A stretch of 64,000 nucleotides of DNA from contig NZ_POQQ01000089.1 in assembly GCF_002964575.1 (NCBI RefSeq), forward strand, positions 118,536 through 182,535, in the 5' to 3' direction. This DNA comes from Streptococcus suis. Lineage in GTDB: Bacteria; Bacillota; Bacilli; Lactobacillales; Streptococcaceae. Positions 1 through 10,663 of this stretch are shown here, one piece after another. The number at the start of each line of letters is the position of its first letter. Positions within the stretch are counted from its first letter, which is position 1. The position numbers and the translations under genes are program-made. Under the pieces are notes generated by a model, which ran no database searches, was not told the DNA's origin, and saw nothing but the letters and a program-made list of their open reading frames with translations.

Positions 1-2
1 AG

Positions 3-3000
3 CTCAGAACAGAAAAATTTGAACTAGAGAATAAGTTGCTGGAATTTCGATCTTACAATAGTATTGAGCTGTATCAAGTTGATGAATTTGGCGAGAAAAC
101 AAGGATTACAGCCTTGACTAGCGCTCCAATTTCTTCAGAAAACTACCTTGTTAAGATTTCTACTGTAAACAACAAAGATATTTATCTTCCAGTTGATAGC
201 TTTGAGAATGCTGACAAGGGGATTATGGTAAATATTATTCATCCAAAATTGGTTAAGTTTAACCAGAATAATAATGGTTTTGATGAAAATCATACCTTTA
301 TGATTGATAAACTTGTCTTGCAAGAGGGGGCCTACAGTAAATTTAGTGAATTAGTAGATGCTATCAATAACAATCCTAGTGGCACTTATTATCTAGCTGC
401 TGATATGGTTGTTGATAAGGAGGTTTCGACTGACACCTACGTTACCAAAGAATTTACTGGAAGTCTGAAGAGCCTAGGTGGGCAAAAGGCCTACTCGATT
501 TTACAGTTAGATAGACCGCTTTTCAGCACTCTTAAGAATGCTAGGGTCGAAAATATCTCCTTAAAAGATGTGGCCATTGTAAATGATCAAACAGCAGTAG
601 CTGCCTTAGCAAAAAAAGCAGATAAAGCTACCATTGATAAGGTCACTGTTTCAGGAAATATTACGGCCAAACAAAATATTGCTGGTTTGGTTTACGAAGC
701 AACAAATGGTACAAGCATTAGCAATTCCATCATCGATGTCAGATTAAATAATACAGCAAGCCATGAAATCTACTATATGGGTGGTGTTACAGGAATACTA
801 AATAGTTCAACCATTGACAAGGTAAGGGTTAATGTGGCAATTGATGCTAAGACAGCAAGTGGCCGCGGACAAAAAATTGGTGGTGTCACTTCGGATATGA
901 TTTTATCTACGATTACCAATGCCTATGTTACAGGAAATATCCAGGCTACAGCACCTGCTGATACTGGAGGTTTTGTAGGTACAGCTAGGATGTCTGTCTT
1001 GAATAATATTGCAACAGGTGTATCTGTTACCAATGGAGGTATCATTGCTTCGGCACAAAATCTATATACTACACACGGGTCAATGCCAACCAATATTTAT
1101 AGTGTTGAAGGTCATGCAACAGGCCAACCAAATCCTACCATTCAGTCTACAAGCCTTTCTCAAGAAGCCGTGCTAGAGAAAATCAAGGCATGGGGAATTC
1201 CAACAACACCAACCACAACAGGACAGGAAAATAGCGACAGTCAGTCGAATTCAGTGCAGACCATCGATTATAATCAGGTTCAAAATGCTCAGGCTAAACG
1301 AAGAACTGCCTATGAAAATACGTCTAAGTTGTTGCCATTCTATGACCGGAATACGATTGTTAAATATGGTAACTTGATTGATGAAGCGAGTAATCTCTAT
1401 AGCAAGCCTATCCAGTCAGTTCTGACCTTGAATGAGGATGGAGTAGCAACAAATATCTATGACCAACACGCTTCCTTGACCAAATTACTGATCCATTATG
1501 AAGATGGAACTTCAGAAGTTCTACCTTTGGTATTTAATGGAGAGTACGGTAACACCAAGGTTGTTGAATACCGCTTAGGTGAACAACTCCTCTATACACC
1601 AGAACAATTACTATCTCTGGAAACCAGTTTCATTGATGAACTAGTGACAGCATTTTCTCAGGTTGATCTTGACAGCCAAGAGATGGCTGACATCTTACAT
1701 ATCCAAACTGCAGACAAGACCGCCAAACTAAAAGACTTGTATTTAGATGAATCCTTTGCAGAAGTCAAAGACAATCTCGAAGTCCATATCAAAGGTTTGC
1801 TGGCCAATAGACAGGTAGTTGATACCACAAGCAAGGCTGTCAGGGATGTCATTAAAAAAGAATTCTTGGCAGATAAAGAAAAAATTATGTTCGCTCTTGC
1901 CTACCTCAATAGGCTATATGGTATTACATACGGAGATACCAATATCAAGAATATTGTGCTCCATCATGCGGATTTCTATAAGCGTCAATTAGATACTCTA
2001 GGCTGGTTGAGGTCATTTACGGATAAACTCACCAAGCATGATGATCAGTTCTATGTTTCGCAAAATGGCTACGAAGATATGTATTTTGACAGATTAACAC
2101 TTGCCAATAATGCAGCTATTCATAAGGAACGTTTTGGAGCACTCTCTAGTCAGCTTGGAACAGTTCGTGATTTCTTGGAATACAATAAGAAATTGTTCTT
2201 GGGAGAAACTGATTCAAGGAAGTGGTTTAAAGAAGCGACCAATGCCTTTGTTTATGAAATTCCATCCAATGCAAACTCTAGCATTGACACCAGTCTATAT
2301 AGTCATTTGGGACGTATTCCACGTTATGAAAAATACTACTTGCCATTGCTTAATATCAAGGAGAAGGATGATATTTTCGTAATGAGCTCAATGGCAACAG
2401 TAGCCTTCGGTGGTTACGGAAGATATGTGGATACGGCTTTGAAAAAGACCAATCCAGAACAATATTACCAAGCAGTTAAGACAGTACAGACAGGTCGGAT
2501 ACCGAAACACGGGAAACGATTAGGTGACTTTTTGGATATGTGGTATCAAATGGCAGATTCTAATCTGAGAGATAAGTTTATCCAACGCTCAACTGAAATT
2601 TGGGATGGTTACTGGATCAAGGATTCAAATGCATTTGAAGACCACGCTGATAAACGGCGGTGGGCTGGTAAATATGATCAGGAATACCGCTATGTTCAGG
2701 AGTTGGCAGGTGCCTTGAATGAATGGCATAGACAATCAAGAGATAGTGCCTTTTCAGATACAGTAACCTTTGTGAAATTTTCAAATCGGGACATGTTATC
2801 TGATCTAGGGGATTCAACTATGAGTCATGAATTGGTCCATAACTATGATGAAACCATCATGTTGGATGGTCATAAGCGTCGTCCTGGTCAAGATGCAGAA
2901 TCCTATGCTATGGGCTTGTTGCAGTCATCAGCTGGTGGAGGTATTTATTACTATGGCTTTAATTTCATGAATGAACATAGTCCAAATACCCCACACAATG

Positions 3001-3845
3001 TTTCAAGTAGTCGCTTCAAAACAAAAGAGGATTTACAAACCTATCTAAAAGGAGTCTTTGATGTGACCTACCTCTTGGATGCAGTCGAAATCCAAGCCAT
3101 TGCCACTAAGGGGAAAGAGGCTTATCCTTACTTCTTTAACAAGATAGAGTTGGTCCCAGCCAATGAAGCAACTGTCAGCCAGTCTTTAAACTACCAAAAC
3201 ACTCATGATCGTATTAGGAAATTGAGTAATGAGGAACTGGCTAACTTGAACATTACCACTATCAACGATGCGATTGACCATGCACTAGTTGCCAAATCCT
3301 CACTTTTGCTGGAACAAGACTATTTACGCGAAAATTTGAAGAACTATTATTTCGTACCGCTCTATTATCCGATTTATGCAGGCTTGCAAAATAATAGTGG
3401 TACTGTTGGTGGTTTACAATTCCGTAAGACGGCCTTGGAGCTATTAGCAGCAAAAGGTTGGGAAGAAGGCTTTATTCCTTATGCAACAGACAAGCTAAAA
3501 GCGGAAGCTGAGGCGGCAGGTCGTCTACTATCTGATCAGTTTATTTTTGAAAAAATATTTGCTGGACAATTTACGGATTATGCAAGCTTCAAAAAAGCTA
3601 TGTATAAAGAACGCTGGGATAAGAAGGATAGACTGAAAGCCATCACGATTAGCTTCAATGGTCAGACTGAAACAATAGATAATATTGAAACGCTGAGTAG
3701 GCTGATGGCGGAGGCAGTTGATAAAGATTATCAGGCCGCTAAGAATAAGCAAGCAGGATTTAATCGCCAAGGTTTGAAAGATGCTATTTTGAAAGCCTAT
3801 GTCGGATTAACGGATAGTTTTACCTCCTCCATATTTACAGATTGA
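3..3845 (+). CDS. M26-family zinc metalloprotease (ZmpB/ZmpC/IgA1-protease-like), C-terminal part
   Basis: Large secreted or wall-bound zinc endopeptidase of the streptococcal M26 type, known to cut host glycoproteins or IgA. The frame is open to the left edge of the window, so the N-terminus (signal peptide, sorting signal, G5-type repeats if present) is missing; the TTG at 36 is only an internal codon. Counting from 36, residues about 165-345 are repetitive beta-helix/GLUG-like sequence typical of the M26 N-terminal domain. The zinc motif HELVH is at residues 931-935, followed by the expected downstream glutamate in DAESYA (E955). The C-terminus is a helical catalytic domain without a sorting motif, as usual in this family where LPXTG is N-terminal. 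Which member it is (ZmpB, ZmpC, IgA1 protease) cannot be settled from this part. Confidence 0.9.
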   Translation, partial: LRTEKFELENKLLEFRSYNSIELYQVDEFGEKTRITALTSAPISSENYLVKISTVNNKDIYLPVDSFENADKGIMVNIIHPKLVKFNQNNNGFDENHTFMIDKLVLQEGAYSKFSELVDAINNNPSGTYYLAADMVVDKEVSTDTYVTKEFTGSLKSLGGQKAYSILQLDRPLFSTLKNARVENISLKDVAIVNDQTAVAALAKKADKATIDKVTVSGNITAKQNIAGLVYEATNGTSISNSIIDVRLNNTASHEIYYMGGVTGILNSSTIDKVRVNVAIDAKTASGRGQKIGGVTSDMILSTITNAYVTGNIQATAPADTGGFVGTARMSVLNNIATGVSVTNGGIIASAQNLYTTHGSMPTNIYSVEGHATGQPNPTIQSTSLSQEAVLEKIKAWGIPTTPTTTGQENSDSQSNSVQTIDYNQVQNAQAKRRTAYENTSKLLPFYDRNTIVKYGNLIDEASNLYSKPIQSVLTLNEDGVATNIYDQHASLTKLLIHYEDGTSEVLPLVFNGEYGNTKVVEYRLGEQLLYTPEQLLSLETSFIDELVTAFSQVDLDSQEMADILHIQTADKTAKLKDLYLDESFAEVKDNLEVHIKGLLANRQVVDTTSKAVRDVIKKEFLADKEKIMFALAYLNRLYGITYGDTNIKNIVLHHADFYKRQLDTLGWLRSFTDKLTKHDDQFYVSQNGYEDMYFDRLTLANNAAIHKERFGALSSQLGTVRDFLEYNKKLFLGETDSRKWFKEATNAFVYEIPSNANSSIDTSLYSHLGRIPRYEKYYLPLLNIKEKDDIFVMSSMATVAFGGYGRYVDTALKKTNPEQYYQAVKTVQTGRIPKHGKRLGDFLDMWYQMADSNLRDKFIQRSTEIWDGYWIKDSNAFEDHADKRRWAGKYDQEYRYVQELAGALNEWHRQSRDSAFSDTVTFVKFSNRDMLSDLGDSTMSHELVHNYDETIMLDGHKRRPGQDAESYAMGLLQSSAGGGIYYYGFNFMNEHSPNTPHNVSSSRFKTKEDLQTYLKGVFDVTYLLDAVEIQAIATKGKEAYPYFFNKIELVPANEATVSQSLNYQNTHDRIRKLSNEELANLNITTINDAIDHALVAKSSLLLEQDYLRENLKNYYFVPLYYPIYAGLQNNSGTVGGLQFRKTALELLAAKGWEEGFIPYATDKLKAEAEAAGRLLSDQFIFEKIFAGQFTDYASFKKAMYKERWDKKDRLKAITISFNGQTETIDNIETLSRLMAEAVDKDYQAAKNKQAGFNRQGLKDAILKAYVGLTDSFTSSIFTD

Positions 3846-3870
3846 CCGAGGTCAATTCTCATTACCTTTT

Positions 3871-3917
3871 GGGAAGAAGTTGAAAGATAGTATTTTCGCC
3901 TTCTTCCTTTTATTTTT
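3871..3917 (+). terminator. intrinsic terminator after the metalloprotease gene
   Basis: Inverted repeat GGAAGAAG / CTTCTTCC (3872-3879 and 3900-3907) followed by a T-rich run. It sits 30 nt after the protease stop codon and before the promoter of the next gene. Confidence 0.7.
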
Positions 3918-3979
3918 TCCCAATTCTCCCTTGAACTGTGATATAATAAGCATAGTATTGTTTATAGGAGAAATTAGAC

Positions 3980-4354
3980 ATGGAAATCATTCGCGAAAAA
4001 GAATTTGTCAATCAGTATCACTTTGATGCCCGCAATCATGCTTGGGAAAAGGAAAATGGGGTTCCAGAAACGAAATTAAATGTTGATTTCCAACTACTTG
4101 AACGCAATGAAGAAGAAAATAAAACATCAATGATTACTATTTTGCGTTTCATCATTGTTTTGAACCATTTTGTTATTTCTGGTGCTATGAGCCAGGCGAT
4201 TCATTTACAAGGTCGTTACGTAAATGAACCGACAGAATTTACAGAGGAAGAAAAACGGACATTAGTTGAGCCACTATTGGATATGTTGAAACGCATGACC
4301 TATGACGTTACAGAGATTGCCTTTGATGCCCCTGGTGTAAATTTGGAGTTTTAG
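3980..4354 (+). CDS. DUF1149 family protein
   Basis: 124-aa cytoplasmic protein matching in length and sequence the DUF1149 family of streptococci and lactococci, whose function is not established (a SecB-like fold has been suggested for the family). It has no signal peptide or membrane segment. The ATG at 3980 follows a good ribosome site (taggag) and an extended -10 element TGATATAAT near 3940. It is followed after one base by the degV gene, so the two are probably co-transcribed. Confidence 0.8.
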   Translation: MEIIREKEFVNQYHFDARNHAWEKENGVPETKLNVDFQLLERNEEENKTSMITILRFIIVLNHFVISGAMSQAIHLQGRYVNEPTEFTEEEKRTLVEPLLDMLKRMTYDVTEIAFDAPGVNLEF

Positions 4355-4355
4355 G

Positions 4356-5207
4356 ATGAAACTAGCAGTTATTACAGACTCATCAGCTGTGTTGAATTTT
4401 GAGAGTTTTAGAAGAGAAGATTTATTCGTCTTACATATTCCAGTCAATATTGACGGAGAAAATTATATCGAAGGTCAAAATTTGACCGTTGAAGAATTTT
4501 ATCAAAAAATGGCCTCATCAAAGGATTTGCCAAAGACCAGCCAACCAAGTTTGATGGAGTTGGACGACATTTTGGCAAGTTTGAAAGAAAAAGGCTATAC
4601 GCACGCGCTAGGCTTGTTCTTATCGTCAGGTATTTCTGGTTTTTACCAAAATATCCAGTATCTGGCAGAAGAATATGAAGGCCTGACGGTTGCCTTCCCA
4701 GATACAAAAATAACTTCAGCACCTTTAGGTATGATGGTTGAAAATGTACTCAAATGGGCCGATGAAGGTCAGAGCTTTGAAGAAATTATTGGCAAATTGA
4801 ACCAAGAAATTGGCAAGACCACAGCCTTTATTATGGTCGATGACCTTAATCACCTAGTAAAAGGTGGTCGCTTGTCCAATGGTGCCGCCTTGCTAGGTAA
4901 TCTCTTGAGTATTAAGCCAATTTTATACTTCACAGGTGAAGGTAAGATTGAAGTTTATGAAAAAGTTCGGACTGAGAAAAAGGCGATCAAGCGCTTGTTA
5001 GAAATTCTTCAAGAACAAACGAAAAATGGTCACTACCAAATTGCCATCATTCATGCCAATGCGCCTGAAAAAGCTGAAAACTTTAAACAGCAGTTGGAAG
5101 AAGCAGGGGTAGGTAGTGATTTGCCAATCGTATCATTTGGTTCAGTCATTGGTACGCATTTGGGAGAAGGGGCAGTGGCCTTTGGTATTTCTCCCATCAT
5201 TGAATAG
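4356..5207 (+). CDS. DegV family fatty-acid-binding protein
   Basis: 283-aa member of the DegV/DAK2-like family, which binds fatty acids and in some firmicutes (FakB) presents them to the fatty acid kinase FakA. Supporting features are the N-terminal [12 protein letters not shown], the KTSQPS segment around residue 57 (typical S/T-Q-P-S ligand loop) and the GGRLS motif near residue 172. Start ATG lies one base after the DUF1149 stop. Its dapB neighbour starts 8 nt after its stop, so it is part of a longer operon. A FakB role is family inference; no fakA is visible here. Confidence 0.85.
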   Translation: MKLAVITDSSAVLNFESFRREDLFVLHIPVNIDGENYIEGQNLTVEEFYQKMASSKDLPKTSQPSLMELDDILASLKEKGYTHALGLFLSSGISGFYQNIQYLAEEYEGLTVAFPDTKITSAPLGMMVENVLKWADEGQSFEEIIGKLNQEIGKTTAFIMVDDLNHLVKGGRLSNGAALLGNLLSIKPILYFTGEGKIEVYEKVRTEKKAIKRLLEILQEQTKNGHYQIAIIHANAPEKAENFKQQLEEAGVGSDLPIVSFGSVIGTHLGEGAVAFGISPIIE

Positions 5208-5215
5208 GAGTTTGC

Positions 5216-5983
5216 ATGACAATTAAGGTAATTATTGCAGGATTCAAAGGCAAAATGGGCTCAACAGCAGTTGAGATGGTCAAGGGTGACGCAGAACTTC
5301 GTTTAGCTGCCTTGGTAGATCCATTTGCGACAGAAACAGAAATAGATGGTGTTCCTGTTTTCAAGTCAAAAGAAGAAGTGGCTGGCCTAGACGCACATGT
5401 CTGGGTGGATTTTACAACACCAAAATTTGCCTATGAAAACACTCGTTTTGCCTTGGAAAACGGCTTTGCTCCTGTGGTTGGAACGACGGGATTTACCCCA
5501 GAAGAAATTGAAGAATTGACAGTCTTGTCTGCTGAGAAAGGCTTGGGTGGCTTGATTGCCCCTAACTTTGCTATTGGTGCTATCTTGCTCATGCAATTTG
5601 CAGCACAGGCAGCCAAGTATTTCCCAAATCTTGAAATCATCGAATTACACCACGATAAGAAGAAGGATGCACCGAGTGGTACTGCTGTCAAAACGGCCGA
5701 ACTCATTTCACAAGTCCGTCAGTCACAGACTCAAGGTGCAGCGGATGAAGAAGAACTGATTGCTGGCGCTCGCGGTGCAGAATTTGACGGCTTCCGTATC
5801 CACTCAGTACGCTTGCCAGGCCTTGTTGCCCATCAGGAAGTGATTTTTGGGGCACAGGGCGAAGGCTTGACCATTCGTCATGACTCTTACGATCGTATTT
5901 CCTTTATGGGCGGTGTCAATCTCGGCATTAAAGAGGTAGTCAAACGCTCACAACTCGTTTATGGTTTGGAACACTTATTATGA
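5216..5983 (+). CDS. dapB: 4-hydroxy-tetrahydrodipicolinate reductase
   Basis: 255-aa NAD(P)H-dependent reductase of the diaminopimelate/lysine pathway, converting 4-hydroxy-tetrahydrodipicolinate to tetrahydrodipicolinate. The nucleotide-binding loop GFKGKMGS is at residues 9-16. The catalytic/substrate motif [15 protein letters not shown] contains the conserved His-His pair, Lys and the SGTA loop. Length is normal. The stop codon overlaps the next start by ATGA, so dapB and cca are translationally coupled. Confidence 0.96.
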   Translation: MTIKVIIAGFKGKMGSTAVEMVKGDAELRLAALVDPFATETEIDGVPVFKSKEEVAGLDAHVWVDFTTPKFAYENTRFALENGFAPVVGTTGFTPEEIEELTVLSAEKGLGGLIAPNFAIGAILLMQFAAQAAKYFPNLEIIELHHDKKKDAPSGTAVKTAELISQVRQSQTQGAADEEELIAGARGAEFDGFRIHSVRLPGLVAHQEVIFGAQGEGLTIRHDSYDRISFMGGVNLGIKEVVKRSQLVYGLEHLL

Positions 5984-7191
5984 AATTAAACAATCTGCCT
6001 TCTGAGTTTCAGGAGGCTTTGCCGATTTTAGAGAAAATTAAAGCTGCAGGTTTCGAGGCCTATTTTGTTGGCGGTTCGGTACGGGATGCCATTCTGGGCA
6101 GACCTATTCATGATGTCGACATTGCCACTTCCAGCTATCCACAAGAAACCAAGCAAATCTTCCCGCGGACTATTGATGTGGGGATTGAGCATGGAACTGT
6201 CCTAGTCTTGGAAGGCGGAAAAGAGTATGAAATCACCACTTTTCGGACAGAGGAAGAGTATGTAGACTACCGTCGTCCAAGTCAGGTTTCTTTTGTGCGT
6301 TCCTTGGAAGAGGACCTTAAACGCCGAGACTTCACGGTTAATGCTTTTGCCCTTGATGAAGAGGCTCAAATCGTTGACCTCTTTGATGGACTGACCGACT
6401 TGGAAAACCGCACTCTGCGTGCTGTAGGTATTCCTGCGGAACGGTTTAATGAAGATGCCCTCCGTATCATGCGGGGCTTTCGCTTTGCGGCGACCTTGGA
6501 CTTTGAGATTGAGCCGACTACCTTCACAGCTATGGTTGAAACCGCACCGCTTTTGGAAAAAATCTCCGTGGAGCGTAGCTTTATCGAGTTTGATAAACTC
6601 TTGATGGCGGATTTTTGGCGAAAAGGCTTGCGTGCTCTGATTGATTCCAAGGCCTACAATTTCTTGCCTGATTTAGCTGGAAAAAGTGATGAATTAGAGA
6701 CCATGCTAACAAGTCTGACAGCAGAATTTCGCTTTTCGACTTCTGAACAAGCTTGGGCCATGCTCTTTGTCTGCCTAGGTATTGATAACATCAAGTCCTT
6801 CCTGAAAAAATGGAAAACCAGCAATGATTTCCAACGCACTGTGGTCAAGCTGGTAGAGATTTACCAGCTTCGCCAAGCAGGACCTGTTAACAAGCAAATC
6901 TGTTTCAAGTATGGCAAAGAATTCTTGTACTTGGTAGAGGAACTCCGTCAAGCACAGGGATTAACTACAGATTTTGCAGCAATTGACCAGATTGATCAGT
7001 CTTTAACTATCCACGACAAGCATGAAATTGTTGTCAATGGAGGACATCTGATGCAGGCATTTGACCTCAAACCAGGTCCAGTTTTGGGAAATCTACTCAA
7101 GCAGGTTGAGTATGAGATTGTTGAGGGAAATTTGCCCAATGAAGAGGCAACCATTATGGCATTTGTAAGAGGGAGATTAGATAATGAGTGA
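5980..7191 (+). CDS. cca: CCA tRNA nucleotidyltransferase
   Basis: 403-aa class II CCA-adding enzyme that adds or repairs the 3' CCA end of tRNAs. The N-terminus shows the nucleotidyltransferase signature [21 protein letters not shown] with the two metal-binding aspartates, then the [10 protein letters not shown] motif and the [15 protein letters not shown] motif of bacterial type enzymes. It overlaps dapB by 4 nt and the following ABC-F gene by 8 nt, indicating one transcript. Confidence 0.96.
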   Translation: MKLNNLPSEFQEALPILEKIKAAGFEAYFVGGSVRDAILGRPIHDVDIATSSYPQETKQIFPRTIDVGIEHGTVLVLEGGKEYEITTFRTEEEYVDYRRPSQVSFVRSLEEDLKRRDFTVNAFALDEEAQIVDLFDGLTDLENRTLRAVGIPAERFNEDALRIMRGFRFAATLDFEIEPTTFTAMVETAPLLEKISVERSFIEFDKLLMADFWRKGLRALIDSKAYNFLPDLAGKSDELETMLTSLTAEFRFSTSEQAWAMLFVCLGIDNIKSFLKKWKTSNDFQRTVVKLVEIYQLRQAGPVNKQICFKYGKEFLYLVEELRQAQGLTTDFAAIDQIDQSLTIHDKHEIVVNGGHLMQAFDLKPGPVLGNLLKQVEYEIVEGNLPNEEATIMAFVRGRLDNE

Positions 7192-9052
7192 TTTTATCGT
7201 TGAACACCTGACTAAATCTGTCGGAGATAAAACGGTCTTTGCTGATCTGTCTTTCATCATCCATCAAGGCGACCGAATTGGGATTATTGGGGTCAATGGT
7301 ACAGGAAAGACGACTTTGTTGGATGTTCTGTCAGGTCGCATCGGTTTTGACGGAGATGTGTCGCCTTTTCGCACTAAAAATGCCTATAAAATCGCCTACC
7401 TGACCCAGGAACCTGATTTTGATGACAGTAAGACAGTTTTAGACACCGTCCTTTCTTCTGACCTCCGTGAAACCCAACTGATTCGTGAATACGAGCTGTT
7501 CTTATCTCATTACGATGAAGCCAGTCAAGCAAGACTGGAGAAAGTCATGGCAGAGATGGATTCTCTCAATGCTTGGGAGATTGAAAGTCAGGTCAAGACT
7601 GTCTTGTCGAAACTCGGTCTAACAGACCTCAACAAAACTGTTGCTGAGTTATCAGGTGGTTTACGTAGGCGAGTGCAATTGGCCCAAGTTCTCCTTGGCA
7701 ATGCTGACTTGCTCTTGCTGGATGAACCGACTAACCACTTGGACATTGATACTATTGAGTGGTTGACGACTTTCTTGAAAAACACTAAAAAGTCAGTTCT
7801 CTTTATTACCCACGACCGCTATTTCTTGGACAATGTGGCGACACGGATTTTTGAATTGGACCGCGCCAGCTTAACCGAATATCAGGGAAATTATCAGGAC
7901 TATGTTCGTTTAAAGGCAGAGCAGGACGAGCGAGATGCCGCCCTTCGCCATAAGAAAGAGCAACTTTACAAGCAGGAGCTGGCTTGGATGCGTAGACAAC
8001 CCCAAGCTCGTGCAACCAAGCAGCAGGCTCGCATCAATCGTTTCCATGACCTCAAAGGCGATTTAGCCAATAAGATAGACGATAGCGAACTGGAAATCAA
8101 TTTTGAAACCTCTCGTATCGGTAAAAAAGTTATTAACTTTGAAAATGTCTGCTTTTCCTATCCTGACAAGCCCATTTTAAAAGACTTTAACCTGCTCATT
8201 CAAAACAAGGACCGCATCGGAATTGTTGGTGATAATGGTAAGGGAAAATCTACCTTGCTCAATCTCATCGCAGGCGATTTACAGGCAGACAGCGGTAAGG
8301 TAGATATTGGTGAAACCATCCGTATCGGTTATTTCTCACAAACAATCAAAGGGCTAGACGAAAGCAAGCGGGTCATCAATTTCTTGCAGGAAGTGGCAGA
8401 AGAAGCTAAGACGACATCTGGTATGGTTTCTATCGCAGAACTCTTGGAGCAATTCCTCTTTCCACGTAATACCCACGGTACCCTGATTGAAAAATTGTCT
8501 GGTGGAGAGAAGAAGCGGCTATATTTGCTGAAAATTCTCTTGGAAAGACCCAATGTTCTCTTGCTGGACGAGCCGACTAACGACTTGGACATAGCGACTC
8601 TAACAGTCTTGGAACATTTCTTGCAGGGCTTTACTGGTCCAGTCATCACCGTTAGTCACGACCGTTATTTCCTAGACAAGGTAGCCAATAAAATCTTGGC
8701 TTTCGAAGATAGCGGTATTGAGACCTTCTTTGGCAACTACACGGACTACCTGGATGAGAAAGCCTTTCTGGCTTCCAGCTCTGCTATTTCCTTGGAAAAA
8801 CCAAAGGAGAAAACCGAGAAGGTCAAAGAGAACAAGAAGCGGATGTCCTACTTTGAGAAGCAGGAATGGGCGACTATTGAGGAGGAGATTGCTGGCTTGG
8901 AGGAGCGGATTGCGGAAATCGAGGCGGAAATGTTGGCCTGTGGCAGTGACTTTACAAAATTGTCCGATTTGCAGCAGGAATTGGATGAGAAAAACGACCT
9001 GCTCTTGGAAAAATACGAGCGCTATGAGTATCTGAGCGAGTTGGAGGGCTAG
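7184..9052 (+). CDS. uup: ABC-F family ATPase, Uup type
   Basis: 622-aa soluble protein with two ABC ATPase domains and no membrane segments. ABC-F proteins act on the ribosome rather than in transport. Walker A motifs GVNGTGKTT (about residue 37) and GDNGKGKST (about 350), signature motifs LSGGLRRRV and LSGGEKKRL, and Walker B with [12 protein letters not shown] are clear. The last about 80 residues are charged coiled coil, which together with overall layout favours the Uup type. The start overlaps the end of cca. The symbol is given by similarity of architecture, not by search. Confidence 0.88.
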   Translation: MSDFIVEHLTKSVGDKTVFADLSFIIHQGDRIGIIGVNGTGKTTLLDVLSGRIGFDGDVSPFRTKNAYKIAYLTQEPDFDDSKTVLDTVLSSDLRETQLIREYELFLSHYDEASQARLEKVMAEMDSLNAWEIESQVKTVLSKLGLTDLNKTVAELSGGLRRRVQLAQVLLGNADLLLLDEPTNHLDIDTIEWLTTFLKNTKKSVLFITHDRYFLDNVATRIFELDRASLTEYQGNYQDYVRLKAEQDERDAALRHKKEQLYKQELAWMRRQPQARATKQQARINRFHDLKGDLANKIDDSELEINFETSRIGKKVINFENVCFSYPDKPILKDFNLLIQNKDRIGIVGDNGKGKSTLLNLIAGDLQADSGKVDIGETIRIGYFSQTIKGLDESKRVINFLQEVAEEAKTTSGMVSIAELLEQFLFPRNTHGTLIEKLSGGEKKRLYLLKILLERPNVLLLDEPTNDLDIATLTVLEHFLQGFTGPVITVSHDRYFLDKVANKILAFEDSGIETFFGNYTDYLDEKAFLASSSAISLEKPKEKTEKVKENKKRMSYFEKQEWATIEEEIAGLEERIAEIEAEMLACGSDFTKLSDLQQELDEKNDLLLEKYERYEYLSELEG

Positions 9053-9388
9053 ATGAAAGTTCTTGTCATGTCTTATATGGTCATCTATCTCTTAGTGACC
9101 TTGGGAGCGGCTCTCTTTAGCTATCTCAAGACTAGGAAGATGAATGGGCTGCGGCTAGCTTTGACAGTCTTGTCTGTTCTCTTATTGGCAGTGACCTTGT
9201 ATTTTTACGGGCAGGCCTACCATAATTGGCAGATGCTGGGCTTTGCCTTGGGATTTACCTTTATTTCTACTCTTTTTCTCTACAATGGAACCAAGGAAGG
9301 CAGTAACTTCACGGTTGCCATGCTCTTTTCTGTCGGTCGCTTTATCTTGCATATTCAATTTTTAGTTTTGCTCTATCTGTTCAGATAG
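9053..9388 (+). CDS. small integral membrane protein, unknown
   Basis: 111-aa hydrophobic protein with about four predicted membrane helices (residues roughly 4-24, 34-51, 57-78, 88-110). No motif or family is recognised. The ATG directly follows the stop codon of the ABC-F gene, so it is the last gene of the dapB-cca-uup transcript. The reading frame uses typical codons and a good length for a real gene. Confidence 0.7.
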   Translation: MKVLVMSYMVIYLLVTLGAALFSYLKTRKMNGLRLALTVLSVLLLAVTLYFYGQAYHNWQMLGFALGFTFISTLFLYNGTKEGSNFTVAMLFSVGRFILHIQFLVLLYLFR

Positions 9389-9446
9389 GGCAATTTTTAT
9401 ACATACAATTTTATGAAAAGGCTTTACGCAAACCTTTGCATTGTGA

Positions 9447-9452
9447 TATAAT
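9447..9452 (+). promoter_or_regulatory. glk promoter, extended -10
   Basis: TATAAT preceded by TGTGA (extended -10 form), 30 nt upstream of the glk start. A short palindrome, GCAAA-CC-TTTGC, covers the spacer/-35 side (about 9428-9439) and may be an operator; no regulator is identified. Confidence 0.6.
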
Positions 9453-9481
9453 ATAGAAAATACAAATGCAAGGAGAAGACT

Positions 9482-10441
9482 ATGTCTAAAAAAATTATCG
9501 GTATTGACTTGGGTGGTACATCTGTAAAATTAGCCATTTTAACAACTGAAGGGGAAATCCAAGAAAAATGGTCCATCAAGACAAATATTTTGGATGAAGG
9601 AAGTCACATTGTTCCTGATATTACTGAAAGTATTCTACACCGCTTTGAAACTCATGGTTTGACAAAGGATGATTTCTTGGGTGTTGGTATGGGTTCGCCT
9701 GGTGTGGTTGATAGCGAAGCTGGTACTGTTATCGGTGCCTATAACCTCAACTGGAAAACCTTGCAAATGGTTAAAGAGCAGTTTGAATCTGCCCTTGGTT
9801 TACCATTCTTTATCGACAATGATGCAAACGTAGCGGCCCTTGGTGAGCAGTGGGTTGGTGCAGGAAACAACAATCCAAACGTTGTCTTTATGACCCTTGG
9901 AACTGGTGTTGGCGGTGGTGTCATCGCTGCTGGCAACCTCATTCGCGGTGTAAAAGGTGCTGGCGGTGAATTGGGCCATATCACAGTTGACTTTGATGAG
10001 CCATTTGCTTGTACTTGTGGTAAGAAAGGTTGTCTAGAAACAGTTGCTTCTGCGACAGGTATTGTCAACCTCAGCCGTCGTTATGCGGACCATTACGCTG
10101 GCGATGCAAAACTGAAACAAATGATTGATGATGGACAAGATGTAACGGCTAAAGATGTCTTTGATTTGGCAAAAGAAGGTGACGATTTGGCTTTGATTGT
10201 CTACCGTCATTTCTCAGAATACCTAGGTGTTGCTTGCGCAAACATTGCTGCAGTCCTCAATCCTGCCTACATCGTTCTGGGTGGTGGTGTGTCAGCAGCA
10301 GGTGACTTCTTATTGGATGGTGTTCGCAAGGTCTTTGCTGAAAACAGCTTCCCACAAATCAAGGAAAGCACGCAGATTGTCTTGGCAACACGTGGTAATG
10401 ATGCAGGTGTCTTGGGCGCAGCATCGCTCGTCTTGAAATAA
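9482..10441 (+). CDS. glk: ROK-family glucokinase
   Basis: 319-aa cytoplasmic kinase phosphorylating glucose to glucose-6-phosphate. The phosphate-binding motif GIDLGGTSVK is at residues 6-15. The ROK signatures are present: GLPFFIDNDANVAALGEQW, the GTGVGGG loop, ELGHITVD and the zinc motif CTCGKKGCLE. It has its own promoter, a strong ribosome site (aaggag) and a terminator 6 nt after the stop, so it is monocistronic. Streptococcal orthologues also affect carbon catabolite control (family knowledge). Confidence 0.95.
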   Translation: MSKKIIGIDLGGTSVKLAILTTEGEIQEKWSIKTNILDEGSHIVPDITESILHRFETHGLTKDDFLGVGMGSPGVVDSEAGTVIGAYNLNWKTLQMVKEQFESALGLPFFIDNDANVAALGEQWVGAGNNNPNVVFMTLGTGVGGGVIAAGNLIRGVKGAGGELGHITVDFDEPFACTCGKKGCLETVASATGIVNLSRRYADHYAGDAKLKQMIDDGQDVTAKDVFDLAKEGDDLALIVYRHFSEYLGVACANIAAVLNPAYIVLGGGVSAAGDFLLDGVRKVFAENSFPQIKESTQIVLATRGNDAGVLGAASLVLK

Positions 10442-10446
10442 TATCT

Positions 10447-10471
10447 AAAGCAGGGGGAACTCTGCTTTTTT
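10447..10471 (+). terminator. glk terminator
   Basis: Stem AAAGCAG / CTGCTTT with an 8-nt loop and a run of Ts directly after glk. Confidence 0.85.
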
Positions 10472-10663
10472 AGCGTTTTCTTTATCATTGTAAATCAACT
10501 ACGTAGATGGTTTTGGTTAGGTTATGCGATAAGCAGTAAGAACTGAACATTCAAAAAAAATCTTTTAATATCACTTGAAAAAATCTTAATATGTAATAAA
10601 ATGACTATGTAAGTACTGTCTATTTATAATAACTGACATGATATCATATTAGGAGAAAAATTT
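10472..10663 (+). promoter_or_regulatory. upstream region and promoter of the MucBP surface protein gene
   Basis: Non-coding AT-rich stretch. A TATAAT -10 is at 10625-10630 with a weak -35 (TGACTA-like, around 10602). A short perfect palindrome, ATGATATCAT, lies at 10638-10647 just upstream of the ribosome site aggaga (10651-10656). The earlier part holds nothing recognisable. Confidence 0.5.
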